In this document: positions 27,528 through 39,900 of the stretch, in pieces
How the letters are laid out: the number at the start of each line of letters is the position of its first letter
How positions within the stretch are numbered: the first letter of the stretch is position 1
DNA from: Bugulina stolonifera
Lineage: Eukaryota; Bryozoa; Gymnolaemata; Cheilostomatida; Bugulidae
Reading direction: 5' to 3'
NCBI GenBank assembly: GCA_935421135.1
Contig: OW285187.1
Coordinates: 24,986,429 to 25,050,428, forward strand
DNA: 64,000 nt
Position numbers and translations under genes: made by a program
Notes under the pieces: generated by a model
Databases searched by the model: none
What the model was told of the DNA's origin: nothing
The model's input: the letters and a program-made list of their open reading frames with translations, nothing else

Positions 27528-27615
27528 GGAGGCCCCCCGGACCCCCCTTGCGGGGGGAGGGGGGGCGCTGCGCCTCTCGCGCTACGCGCTCCGGCGGGCC
27601 ATTGGCCCGCATAGG
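27528..27615. other. GC- and CpG-rich block at the right end of layer 3
   Basis: About 85 bases of C/G-rich sequence (runs of CCCCC and GGGGGG, then GCGCTGCGCC and CGCGCTACGCGC) stand out sharply from the AT-rich surroundings. The block directly adjoins the insertion site of layer 4. I see no coding signal. Confidence 0.8.
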
Positions 27616-27623
27616 CACCTATC

Positions 27624-28826
27624 CATACTTGCCAAGTGTCCCGGGTTTCTTGGGACACCCCCGGGATTTGAAAATTGTCCCTACACTGTCCCAATGTCCT
27701 GATTTATACCCCGGGAATTAGGAAATTGCTGCTCTAAAAAAAAAGTAGTTCGATGTCTACTGACTGTCGTGTCTATGCCAATTGCCACTAGTGATAGCCC
27801 AAACTCTGACTAATTCCTGAGCTATATTGGCAGTGTACTAAAGCCTCCCCAACAGTGGAGAGCTATTTTATATAAACGCTCTAATGTCAATGACAACCAC
27901 CGCGCAAATGAAAATTCACTCATTGATATTATATGTAATTATTATTATTTGCTTGTACAAATAATGTTTCCATTATTATTTGTCTATTGGATGTTAATTT
28001 AGCTGTTAAGCCAAACAATTCTCACAGTACAGACAAGCAAAAGACTCGGCAATTTTCAAATTTAAAATCAATGGGTCAAATTTATTGTTTTATTTCTACA
28101 AGTAAATTAGGTTTTTAATATCAATATTATAATTATGCCTTCTGCACCCTCTAGTATTACTGATGGTGGTACCAATGACATAGCCAGGCACACGCTGACC
28201 CAAAAGCATATCAGAGCTGTTGTCTAAAAGCTGTCACGCCATCTAAAAGCTTAGAAGATTTGTTTATTCTCAATGATTCTGAAGTTCAAAAGACAGGCTT
28301 ACATTATGATTATAATTTTTAATATTAATATAATAATTATAAACTTAACTTATGAAAATACTGAATTATTATTATTATTATTATTATAATTCAGTGTTTT
28401 CATAAATAAAGCTATTTAGCCTATATGTTTATAATTTAATAAAATGAAACAAAAATTTGGTTTCTAATAAATTTTTATGTTGTAGCAAGTTTTATAGGTC
28501 TTCTTTAGATAATCCAACCTAAAGCACTCTTTGCAATTTCACTCTAATTCTTCCCACCATTTTAAAACCATTCCAATATGCATGTAATATGAACATATTT
28601 TTGACCACTAGAGCAGCATACAAATACAAGTGAAATTGCCCTATCTACTGTCATTTTAGTAGCTCACAAAAAATATTTTGAATGCGGGAGGGTGCTCCTC
28701 TGCACCTCCCGCACCCTTTCTGGCAGCTCGCTACGTGGGCATGCATGGCCAGCGGCCATGTCATCCGTCCTCCCTCTGGTCCGCGCATGTGTCCATATTT
28801 TTTACCCAGGTTACTTGGCAAGTATG
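27624..28826. mobile_element. Nest layer 4: 1.2 kb non-autonomous element with CATACTTGCCAAGT ends
   Basis: The ends CATACTTGCCAAGT at 27624 and its exact inverse at 28826 continue as CCCGGG versus CCTGGG. An exact 8-bp direct repeat, CACCTATC, flanks it (27616-27623, 28827-28834). It sits only 48 bases from the right end of layer 3. It has no transposase. It contains an AT-rich hairpin with a TTA run (about 28350-28402) and a GC-rich right side (about 28683-28790). The superfamily is not assigned: the 8-bp duplication fits hAT or P, but the ends are not typical of either. Confidence 0.85.
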
Positions 28827-29571
28827 CACCTATCCCTGAACCACCCCTTCAAATTTTCAAAAGTTACGCCCTTGCTTTACCATGATTGCATAACATACAT
28901 GTACATGCCCTGCTACACCTTGGCATAGGTTTTTCATGGATGGAATGCCTACTAAAGGAAAAAAGTGATGTTTTGGAACATGTAAACATTTTTGAAGTTG
29001 TCTTCCACTTGACTTGCATTTCGACTTGACTTGACTTGTGACTTGCACGACGGCTGACTTGACATGACTTGAGGCAGCACTGACTTGACTTGGACTTGAC
29101 TTGCCTCCAAAATTTTAGAAATGACTTGATTTGTTGACTTGCAAGTCGACTTGGACCTAACTCTGCACGAGGGCACCCCTCTTATTATGGCCACCTTGCG
29201 CCTTACTGAATGTTAGGGGTTTGACCATTTTCTATATATTGTATAATGTATTTTTAGTCCCTGACTGGGGTGAACCCCAGTCAGGGACTGGTATTTTCAT
29301 GGATTTGAAACAAGTCTCTGACTGCTCAAAGATAAATTCCTTGCTAAAAATACATTATACAATATATAGAAAATGGCCAAACCCCCTAACATCGAGTTAT
29401 TGAGTATTTCAACATAATGACGTGTGAGTTGAGAGTCTTTGATCATAGCCATAATTGAATTACAATTCAAGTTACAAGTTTTTAACAGCTGTATATTCAA
29501 GTTACGAGTCTTTCTAATAAGCCATAAAATGTTGCTTGAATTAACTCGAGTCTGGCATCTCTGTATAATAC

Positions 29572-30009
29572 ACTGTCAATAATGATCATAGCAGACACCA
29601 TTATATTCTTAATGCACCACATAATGCACCATAATATTATTTAAGGATAATTATTATAATAGAAATATAATAATAATTGTCAATTTTGAATTCAATTTTA
29701 ATTTATTAAAATAAAAGTTAAAATAATTAATATTTAGGTGCTGCAATGGTCTCTTGTAGAAAAATATGGAGTTTTTTGTGGTATACAAGTAACAGGTTAC
29801 AAGTGTCATATGATGTTAAAATTTTCATAGACTATCAGAGCGTGACGACTCTAGCTATGGTTTAGCTTTGTTAGTTTGTAAGGCTATGAGCTAAGTTAGT
29901 AAGTTATAGAACATTGTATTGCATTAATATTGTTTATCTTACACTTGGATATGTTGTAGAGTTTTTACTGGTGTATGTGGCTCACATCAGCTGTACCATA
30001 TCTGTCAAA
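29572..30009. other. Intergenic, presumed HSPBP1 promoter and 5' UTR
   Basis: About 440 bases, very AT-rich at 29620-29740. They lie between the transposon nest and the HSPBP1 start codon, so the promoter must be here or inside the nest. I see no clear TATA box or initiator. Confidence 0.5.
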
Positions 30010-32608
30010 ATGTCAAGCCATAATGACAGGAATTCGCAGCCACGTAGCTTAGATGATGTGCTCAGGCTTGCTGTAGCAAATACTCCTTCTACTGAGCAAG
30101 ATGACCAGTCATCCAACCTTCAACCTATGACAGAGGAGGTTAGGATTTATCACTGGCCTAACCAATTCTCGTTTTGATTAGATTGTGATTCAGTAGGTCT
30201 ACTGGATTGTATCTAAGAGTGGTCAACCTACATTATATCGTATGAACTACCACAAGGCTATATATGTGCATGTATATTGATTGGCCTAATGTATGTCCTC
30301 AAAGCAGAAAGTATTTGCGCTCTTCAGTTTCATGGCTTTAGGTTGCTCTATTTAAGATAATATGATGAAAAGCAATCTCAATTAACAGAATTATTTGTAG
30401 TTGGCCTCCCAATAAATTGAAGAGAATGAAAGCTCCTAAATCAGAAATCGTTTTATGTGCAAATGGTTTGCAAGAAACTACCATATAAAACCCCTGCCAC
30501 ATAATATTATGTGCATGTGTTGTGTATACCATCTTATTTGTAAAATACCAAACATCTACAACAATTATTTACTTCGTCTTGATGCTATTTGCAGAGGCGA
30601 CAGTTTCTCCAGGAAACTCTTGGAGCACTGAATGGTAATGAGCCTCTACAACGAATCAAGTCCATCCTTGGTAATATGTCAAAATACATCAATGGGAAAT
30701 CTCCATCACAGCTGGCTGATGACAGCAGTGAGGAGATGAAGCTCATATATGACGAGCTGGAGGAAGTGGTAGAATGGTGTGAGGATATTGACATGGCCTG
30801 TGGTGAGAGCCCATGTCTAACCGTTATTCATTAGCATTATAGGGCTAGTGACAGTCTATCTTTTTACATCATTGAAATCAATTGCTACATATTATAGTGA
30901 ATTCCAGATTCTCAAATTTGGAGTCGATTAACTACACATGCTCTAAGTGAGCACTTTGATCCGAATAATGCCCAAGTGATTTAAACATAGTACGCTTTGG
31001 TTAACTGTAGCCAAATAAGGTCCATTTAAGTCGTGGAAGTCTGTATTCTTGTAAATTGAGTATCACAAATCTATTCCAATGGTGCAACATAAAGTGCCAG
31101 TATGGGAAGTTGTAACAATACAGTGGAAGTTTCTCATTCTTCTCTTTAGTTTATTTTTTGCTAAATAACTTGTGACAGGAGTTGAAGACCTTTTTCCCAT
31201 TTTTGTTTCAGATTTTCAGAAAATTGGTGGATATTTCATTTTTGAACTACTCCAGAATAGTGAAAATGAAGGCTTGAAATGGCGATGTGGAGATCTAATA
31301 GCAGCGTTATGCCAAAACAACCCTTATTGCCAACAGAAGATATTGGAGGAGACTAACCAGCTAGACAGGCTCATGCAGTTGGTAGAAAGAGCCAGTGAAT
31401 CTGCATTAGTCAGTGTGAAAGCCATGTATGCTCTCTCCTGTAAGTACTATTGTAACTCAGTACTATCTTCCATCTGCACTGTCATCAACTCGCTGTATGT
31501 TATACTCAATTAGTAGGTTGAGGAATTCAGTATAGGATAAATTACTTGTATATAATATCAGGTTTCAAATGGTGTGAACTATAACTCTCCTTCACGATAG
31601 GCTAATTATATTCTGTAGCTGCAGAAGTATATTTTGTGTACAATATATTCACTGATTCACATCAACATAATATCTTTAGGTTTGCTAGGAGGCAATGAAG
31701 TTGGCCAACAGAAGTTTCTGAAGAAAGATGGATACTCGTTGATTATCAGGTCAATGCAGTCAGATGATAATAGCAAGCTAAGGATCAAGTCTACTTTCTT
31801 ACTAATAAAGATGATGAAGGACAGTGATGTTCATAAAAGTGAGGGGTTCCTTACATATATAATACACTAGTGATTGTATTTCCATTACTTCCCGTCACAA
31901 ACATGGTAAACCATGTGCTGCGTATGCACCGGTTGCCATCGGGTACTTCACTACATGGCGGTATCTTAGCTCCGGCGTCTAATATACATGATGCCTGCAT
32001 GCTGTATTTTGTGTTCATTTGTGCACTGAAGTATCTGATTTGATACACATCATGTTTCATATATTATTGTTAATTAATACATAATGTCATCACTATAGGA
32101 AATCTAACAGACATGGGGTGCGTAGATCAGCTGGTGGCTATGGTCAATCAACCACACTCATCACACCATGAGTACATAATATCAGCCCTTGTAGAACTGG
32201 TCTCTGGATTCCCTGAGGCTGTAGAGGCAGCCAGACAACCAAAACTACAACTGCAGGAATTCTTAGCTACAAGAAGGGCACTACTCCAAAGTAAACCAGA
32301 CTCTCAGGTGAGGAGTTATCGTAATTCAAAGTAGTCCATTATATATGTCACAATCTACCACAGTCAGGAAATACTGGAGAACTATGTTTAGCTCATTGCA
32401 CAGTATGTATATATTACAATCTAATCAACTTGAACTAGCTGTTCCTCTAGTCTACTCATCTAATATGGGTAGTTATTCTGCAATGCATGCATTTGAAGTA
32501 ATTTTGACAATTTGGTGTCTGACTTGTTTTTTTTAGGAAGAGCTGGATTGTGTTAAAGAGCTAGAGAAGACCATATTTCCAGATACAGAAGAGCAGATGG
32601 AACGCTAG
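30010..32608 (+). CDS. HSPBP1: Hsp70-binding protein 1 (Fes1/HspBP1-type nucleotide exchange factor)
   Basis: Six exons: 30010-30138, 30595-30802, 31212-31439, 31680-31838, 32099-32307 and 32537-32608. All are in phase, coding 334 residues against about 360 in vertebrates. The short Ser/Gln-rich N-terminus is followed by the Fes1-type N-terminal region (RRQFLQETLGALNGNEPLQR), then armadillo-like helical repeats. Recognisable segments are GLKWRCGDLIAALCQNNPYC, KAMYALSCLLGGNEVGQQKF, KLRIKSTFLLIKMM and the C-terminal VDQLVAMVNQPHSSHHEYI. In known homologues this fold binds the ATPase domain of cytosolic Hsp70, opens it to release ADP, and restrains CHIP-mediated ubiquitination. The first ATG of the open frame is used; the N-terminal extension is short. 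AATAAA at 33096-33101 is a candidate poly(A) signal. Confidence 0.94.
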
Positions 32609-33979
32609 TATTACAGATAATATGTAATGGAAGTGATGAGGTTGTAGAGGGTAAGACTCGAGGTTTGTGCTGGATTATTAATGGATCACAGCCAGGAAGT
32701 CTGAATATTTTGTTACATCAAGGTTCAAGATGCTATCGGATTTGATACAGAAATGATTACAACAGCCGTCCATAATGTTTAACTATTTGAGTCTAATGAA
32801 AATTCTATTACGTGCTGGAGCTGTGTGCAGCTATGACTTTGTGCACTGTGTAGCTCAGTAATGTACATTTGTAAATAGAATCTAGTCATGTATAATTACT
32901 TGATATAATTTAGTCCCATTGTCTCCCTGGTTGTATCATATTGTGCAATGCCACACACAAAGAGTGACAGTGTTGTCCTCATCAATCTGTTCACCTATAC
33001 AAGAGGGAACAATGAACAACTTCTGATTATACAGCATGTAAATGTACATTGTGCATGATATCTACATGTATGAGTTTTTATTTTATTTTTAATACAATAA
33101 AAATGTTTTGTTTACGAACACAGTTTAAGATAAACTCTACAGTGTTTAAATTTCGAGAGAAGTTCCAACTGCCACTGATATGTCAATTTACCTGCAGGGT
33201 ACATGCATTGGTAGTCTACAGTTACACTGGTAGGTGACAGTCAATTTTTAACAATTACATGTCTTATGGCACTCCTAATATAACTACCAAGTACTGATAT
33301 ACTGCATGTCTAGTTTTCAATACTCTGTTAGTTTTGGTTTTTGTTTTGTAACAGCGCCATACGATAGTTCGTGCAGAGTGATTTTGATATGATCTTCTGA
33401 GTGTTGACCATTATTCCATGATATGTAGTACACAGTGTATACAATATGGTCTAAAAGAGAAGAATATTCAGGGACACTGTCCAAGACTCGGAATGTTTAC
33501 AATAATAAAGTGTGTTATATATTGCAGCCACAAACAAACAAGCTAAAATATGTTGACAGTAGTATAATAAGACCTTGTATTCAATTCACTAGTTGCTGAG
33601 TGGCGAGCAACCATACAATAGTGGTATAATAGTACAATGTTTGACACAATGATAATAAATAGTTGTCCTCTCTCTGCTGGGTTCTCCATGAAAAGTTGTT
33701 CCCTCTTTATCTCATCCTAACTCGAGTGAGGAATGTGCCGAACTTTGACTTCCGCCTCTATTGTCATCAACCAATGAAAATGACTCACTCTCACAACATT
33801 ATTACTTGCTCAGTGACAGGATATTTATGATCAATTTTATTTTATCAAAATTACTGTAAATTCATGCAACAGATTCGTTAACGGTTATAGGCTAATAACT
33901 TCATAGGGGTCCAGGAATTTCACCACGAATTCAATGAACTCTCGTAAACTCTTCTGATAGAATAAATAGTTAGATAATA
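32609..33979. other. HSPBP1 3' UTR and intergenic, STAM upstream region
   Basis: This 1.37 kb AT-rich stretch has no supported open frame. It contains the candidate HSPBP1 poly(A) signal (33096-33101), and the STAM promoter and 5' UTR must lie in its right part. No clear core-promoter motif is seen. Confidence 0.6.
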
Positions 33980-36900
33980 ATGTCAGATTTTAGTGGATCG
34001 TCGATGTTTGACCAAACAGTTGGTAAGTTTAAGTAAAGATGAAGATGTTGAAATCAAAATGAATAAAAAAATCACTAAAATAAGATTTAAGTTTTATTTT
34101 CAATGGATTTCATGTCAAATTGGGTATAATATTATATTAATATTATCAATTATGACTTTTTATTCTATTAGGACTGACTAAAGCAAAAACTAATTATTGT
34201 TTTCAACTTTAACTTTAAACTTACCTAACCAGATTAACAGCTGACATAAACTGAGACTGTAACTCACTAACTGAACATCAACTTGAGGCTTGGGTTAGGG
34301 ATTTCTTATATGTAACCTCAGAAATGAATATATGAACTAACTAGCTGATCTCTTCTAGTTCTTCACATGAATCTAACCTGTTACTGAGTAGGCCTACCAG
34401 CCTTGTATGGTAATGGTTTTGATCAACAAGATATTTTTAAACTCAAACCGTCGTCTGTATTTCTATACTTTTACTATATAGCGCCTATATTTTAGTTAAC
34501 ATAAGTTCTACAATAGAGTAGACGTATAGAGCTTCACTAATACAATAATATTGTACCTACTGCTGGAACTAATTAACAGAGCTGGGTCCAAATCATAGAT
34601 TTGACTTGACTTGCCAAGTCAAATCACAAGTCGACTTGACTTGGACTTGTCAACTTGCTGACTTGACTTGACTTTGACTTGCGCATCAATGTGAGTTGAC
34701 TTGACTTGACTTGGACACATGAATGACTTGTGATTTTGACTTGGGTTCTGCCAAGTCAATTTGGCAAATAAAAATTTTGTACAGTGTCTGACCAACATGG
34801 AAAAAAGGTCTCAATTGCCTACCTATTTATCATTTTTACTAGATCAGTGCTACTAGCAGAACTCAGAGTATATCAAGGTTAGCTATGAGGGTACGCAACT
34901 CAGGCAATATCTAGGCTGTGTGTACGTGAGACTACACAATGCATAGTCACAAGTACACACAGTGCAAGTAGTGTAGGTGTAGCATAGGTGTAGTGTAAGT
35001 AGTGAATACAATGTTCAGTGCAGTAATTACTAGAGTTAAATTGCAGGGCTGGCCAGAGGACATTCTGTGCTATACCATGTGCTGTTTATATGCTATGTAA
35101 CACTGTATTACCATTACAATACACAGTATATAATACTATATGACCAGTCTCGACCGTAGTGCCAATAATACTACTTATATAGACTAGTTCTTTACCATGA
35201 TTGCATAACATACATGTTAAGGCTGTGACAAATCCACGAATCCGGATCCGATTCCGAATCCTTAGGCACGGTTCCGAATCTCGGTTCCAAAATGCTCAGG
35301 TTCGAATCCAACATTGTAAAGTTTTTGTTATTTTTTGTAGCAATTATTTATAAAATTATTTAATTATTAATAAAAAATTGTTGAACAAAATGTCCTCATC
35401 TACAAACTAACAGTGAATAGCAGATGAAATATGCTTATACAGTTTGATTACATGGTTTATTTGGTGACAAAAGATATTGAATTTGTTAAAACGAGTAATT
35501 CCACGCGGAATTGTTTAGAAATCGGAATCGAGCATCTGCATGGTGTCAGGAATCGGAATCGTCAGATTCGAAAATTTTTGGATTCGTTCCAGCCCTAATA
35601 CATGTACATGCCCTGCTACACCTTGGCATAGGTTTTTCATGGATTGGAATGCCTACTAAAAGAAAAAAGTGAAATTTTGGAAAATGTAAAATTTTTTGAA
35701 GTTGTCTTCTACTTGACTTGCATTTCAACTTGACTTGTGACGTGCATGACGGCTGACTTGACTTGACTTGAGGCAGCACTGACTTGACTTGGACTTGACT
35801 TGTCTCCAAAATTTTAGAAATGACTTGACTTGTTGACTTGCAAGTCGACTTGGACCCAACTCTGCTAATTAATGCTGTTAGCCTACATTTCAATTATGTA
35901 TAGCCTAATAACATGAAGCGTGAATTAAACACAAGCTTTTTAGCAATAATTGTATGCTAACTCTAGTAGGAATACTGCAGTACTACTAAGTATTGTATAA
36001 TGCGTTGTTAATCTGATGGAAATTAAAACTAGCAATGTCCTGATACAGTAAAACCATGTCGGTTTCAATTCAGATGGTGCAAGTTCTATTCGATAGCAAC
36101 AGCACAGTCCTACTGCTGATTTTTAAATTACCCATTAATTATAACTGTAAAGAAACAAACCAAGACAGTTCATTATAATATTACAACATGTTGTAACTGA
36201 ACTTGAATTGCTACACATTTAGGCTATGTTGATTTAGCATGGCCAGAATACATAACTCAACACATTGTACTCAATAACCTGCTGTAACCCTTTTAGTTCT
36301 ACACGTACCTAGAGAGATATGGTGATGGTGAACAAAGTCATATTTTGAAAGCAATTTATATTGACTTAGTAGGCCTATGTTATAATTTTTCGGATAATAA
36401 GAAACATAGACTTTTGTACTGCCATAAAGCTTCGGCTACTCGAGAGGCCGATTGTCCATTTTCAGCCGACGGGGCCTTGTGCTAGAGCGAATTAGCATGC
36501 CATTTTCCGGCTATACAAAGATCAACATGTTGGTCTTTTCTGTCTCCTGCATCACAGAGTGCTGTTGTGATTGGTTTATGTTAGCTACAATGACTCAAGT
36601 TATGCTGATATATTTATATTATAAATCAGCTTTGGTTATTGGCTGAATATTGATCAAGACCACCTATAGAGCCATGCCAACGAACAACAAGTCGTTCTGT
36701 CGAAGCTCACGGCCTCTCGTGTAACCGAACCTTAACTCTGACACATAAGAATTGGTAAAATGCATTGAATTTGTCATGTTCATATGCCAGGGTTGACTGA
36801 TTTTAGCACCTCCACAGAAGAATTTGTTTGAATAAAATGGTAAGAATTGAACAACTGCCAGATGGTAGGCTGCAAGTAAACTGGCTAGTCTTATCTGGAA

Positions 36901-39900
36901 TTTTGACAACAGTTACAACTTTTGGCACTCTCTACTACTCCATTATTAGTTCTAGTAGGACAAGCTAACCCTCCTACTCATTCATTATGTTTGCAGACTA
37001 GTTGTCTCAATAGAAACTTCAGCCTATATCGGTCTCATTGTGTTCATATAGCTATGGTTTATTTCCCTTTTTCAGAAAAGGCCACACCTGACTCATCTGG
37101 TGAAGAAAATTGGGGACTAATAGCTGAAATATATGACAAAGCTGGACAATCCTCTAACAAGTATACATATTACTTTAGTCTTCTCATTATACTTATTGGC
37201 GGCTATTATGTAATATTGTACTGTAGATATACATGTGCACTCCCATTACATGCCACTTCGTTAAACCAACAGTAGTTTTGTTTTAACCAATTCTTCACTG
37301 GTACTCAATACATGTAGCTGGTAAAGGTAGATTCATTGATATTTTCTTGATAACAATGATTTTCTTGTAGTGCTAAAGATTGTCTGAAATCTGTAATGAA
37401 AAGACTCGGTCATAGTTCAAAAAATGTACAGCTACATACGATAACTCTCTTAGATTCTTGTGTGTTAAACTCCGGTGTTATGTTTCACAAAGAAGTTGCT
37501 ACACCAGAGTTTGTTAAGGAAGCGCGTTCTTTTCTGTCAAAGGTAATGGATTTCGATTTATTGACTATGTAATATCACCCGATACTAATCCGTGAGTCTT
37601 ACTTGTTTTTATACATCTAGTATCATTGCACATCTAAGTCTAACAGAAGATGGGGTAAATTTAACATCCTGATGGTGTCTATTCATAGATGTACCCAGAC
37701 ACTTTTCCTTGAATATTCGCTTGAACCAATAACTTTACCAAAACTGCTCAATCAATGCTAACTATAATGCCACTAATTTTTGGGAATTTGAAGTTGTCTT
37801 TCCTTCGGTTTAGATTAAAAGTTTCAAGGACTCAAATATTGCTCAATTTTTATACAGAAAATGAATTGGCCAGCGGCCATGTGAAAATTCAACAAGTTCT
37901 ATATGGTATTTGATTTGGTTTAAACCGAATTGAATGTAAGGCAACTCCAAACTGGTGACGTATTTTACTCGGAGTGGGCAATCTTGGGAAAGTCATTGGT
38001 TGAACTACAGGGACAACGCCCGTGGTTTCATCATGACCTACATGTTGATGCGGTCTGAGGATGTCATAATTTTTCATTCATTCGTTAATTTCTGGATGCA
38101 CTTGGGAAAGGCCATTTAGATTTGCTGATTGGCTAATTTCAAACCTGCCAATTTATTGTGGGGATTCATACAAGTAATGTAATGTCCTGCTATCAGTTAT
38201 TCACCCCTCCAGTGTCAAATAAAATGAGCAATGCTCTGCTTACCATGTGAAACTACCCCAATCCATGTAATAGTTTAAAAATGAGCAGCTGCGTCTAATT
38301 AATACAAAACATTCGGCCAATCAATGGTTTATTAATAGATAAGTGGGGCACGTAACTGAGTATTAAGTTCACACCACACATGCGGATATAAAGACGATTA
38401 AAATAGACCCAATATCACTTGACTAAATAGTAACCAGTTGATGCGTACTATTTCAGGCTTCACCTAACGCTGCTGATAAATTTAAAGAAAACTTACAGAA
38501 GTGGGCAGAGAATGAATTCAAGTCAGATTCTAATCTAAGGTATGGCCACTCCTTTCAACCTTGTCAGTATGTAGTGTGCTTGCATACATGTAGATTGTCT
38601 TCATTCACTTTATTGTATTATTTATTCCATATTCTTATGTCTGGCTGTTGACTGTTTGATGTAATATATTACTGTATAATATTATGTTTTAGTGTGATAC
38701 CTACATTTTACCAAGCTCTTCGCAGTGAGGGCGCCTACTTTGGAATGAGTAAACCTAGTAGCCAGACTTCTTCTAAACCTGCTAGGTAATCTCTCTTTCT
38801 TCCACTTTGATAGGCTTCCCTTCAGTAGATATAGTTCATGCATATCCTACATGTAAGATGTCTGGTTTGATGAGAAAAAGTCACCCATATATATTTTGTC
38901 CATTCTTGATGCATTGTTGTTGATAGTCTTTTGATCCATAAGTCGGTGTAGGTTAGTTAGTTGAAGGTGATCTGCCAACTTTTACATAATTTGTTTTGCT
39001 GGCAGCTCTTCTACAGTACCCAATAACGCAGATGCTGACTTGGCAGCAGCAATAGCACTTTCACTGAAAGAGTCTCAGAACAGTAAAGCACAAACCTCGT
39101 CCCTATATCCCCAGATGTCTAACTTAGGTTCTCAGTCTACCAACAGTGCGGGTGCTAGCACCAACTATGCCTCCATGCCAACTCAACCTCAAGTAACGGG
39201 ACGTCAGGTAACTACTCCTTCTTGCTCTCTCGTTTTGCTATTCTATAGATAGATTACACGCAGTATAATATTAGGCGTATTCGGAAATTGCACTGGTTCA
39301 TATGAGGCTGCATTAAATAACCGAATGCGATTTGAGCGTTCAAGCGGCACTTGTTTACAATAAATATGATCAGGTATGCCTAGCTTAGCGTAATGGCGGC
39401 TGTGTATTACTGAATAAAATTAATTAAGCGCGCAAGTGCAATATCCGAATATGCCAATTATGTGGGCTTGAACATTTTCCACTCTTGCTATCATAATTTT
39501 GTGTCTTGTAATAACTCACTAAATTTTTAGGTGAGAGCACTTTATGACTTTGAGGCAGTGGAAGAGAATGAGTTGACATTTAAAACAGGTGATCTCATTA
39601 CAGTGCTGGATGACAGGTGAGTGTCGAGTGCTGTCTAAATAATTGCTAATATTCATAGTAATTCAGTTCCGTTATACTCCTAGTTTGGGATATATTGTTA
39701 CATAAACTTGTACATATACAATATCATCACTTTGTTTGTCAATATAGCAGGTGTCAGTCAGTGTGTTACTTACTTTTAGTGATCCTAATTGGTGGAAAGG
39801 ATCTACATGGAGAGGAGAAGGTCTATTTCCTGTTAACTTTGTGACAACAGACCTATCCTTAGACACTAGTAGTGATGGTAAGTAGTACTATATTACATTA

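Larger units (their letters stand above)
21896..28874 (+). mobile_element. Nest layer 3: transposase-bearing hAT (hAT5-like) element
   Basis: The ends are CAGGGCCGTAACTTTA at 21896 and, inverted, CAAGGGCGTAACTTTT at 28874 (13 of 16 identical). Direct repeats CTTTA flank it (21891-21895, 28875-28879). The copy of layer 2 at 34577-35864 has an uninterrupted single CTTTA at 35190-35194 with matching flanks on both sides, so it is an empty site. A 5-bp duplication and CAGGGGCG-type ends fit the hAT5 branch, as I recall it. The element carries the transposase gene at 22381-27140 and is itself interrupted near its right end by layer 4. Confidence 0.87.
21315..29165. mobile_element. Nest layer 2: non-autonomous hAT-like element (CAGAGYTGGGTCC family)
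   Basis: The ends are CAGAGCTGGGTCCAAGTC at 21315 and, inverted, CAGAGTTAGGTCCAAGTC at 29165. The flanking 8 bases are CGCGAGGG (21307-21314) and CACGAGGG (29166-29173), 7 of 8 identical. Both subterminal regions are dense arrays of GACTTGACTTG. Removing layer 3 leaves about 0.87 kb with no coding capacity. A second copy with a perfect duplication lies at 34577-35864. Confidence 0.88.
21091..29391. repeat. Long inverted repeat inside layer 1, split by the inner transposons
   Basis: The roughly 85-bp stretch from 21091 (ATAATGTATTTTTAGCAAGG ... AGTCCCTGACTGGGG) recurs inverted at about 29275-29358. On the right the copy continues to 29391 (TATAGAAAATGGCCAAACCC). A further partial inversion, 29211-29257 against 29345-29391, makes the right side a short hairpin. 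The 12 bases TCGAGTTATTGA occur just outside both sides (21079-21090 and at about 29392-29403), suggesting a foldback element that was present before layer 2 inserted. Confidence 0.6.
20671..29563. mobile_element. Nest layer 1: non-autonomous hAT-like element (outermost)
   Basis: The ends are TAGAGATGTG at 20671 and, inverted, CAGAGATGCC at 29563. An exact 8-bp direct repeat, TATAATAC, flanks them at 20663-20670 and 29564-29571; that is the target-site duplication length of hAT transposons. The subterminal regions are rich in AACTCAAGT/AACTCGAGT words. Without the inner insertion it would be about 1.03 kb with no transposase. The terminal inverted repeat is short (7 of 8 bases), so the call rests mainly on the duplication and subterminal repeats. 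Confidence 0.7.

Noticed and set aside
34577..35864. Short element as an internal deletion derivative of the 7.85-kb element at 21315-29165
   Set aside because: The junction shows one CTTTA where the long copy has two bracketing an element with its own inverted ends. The long copy is an insertion, and the short one is the empty site.
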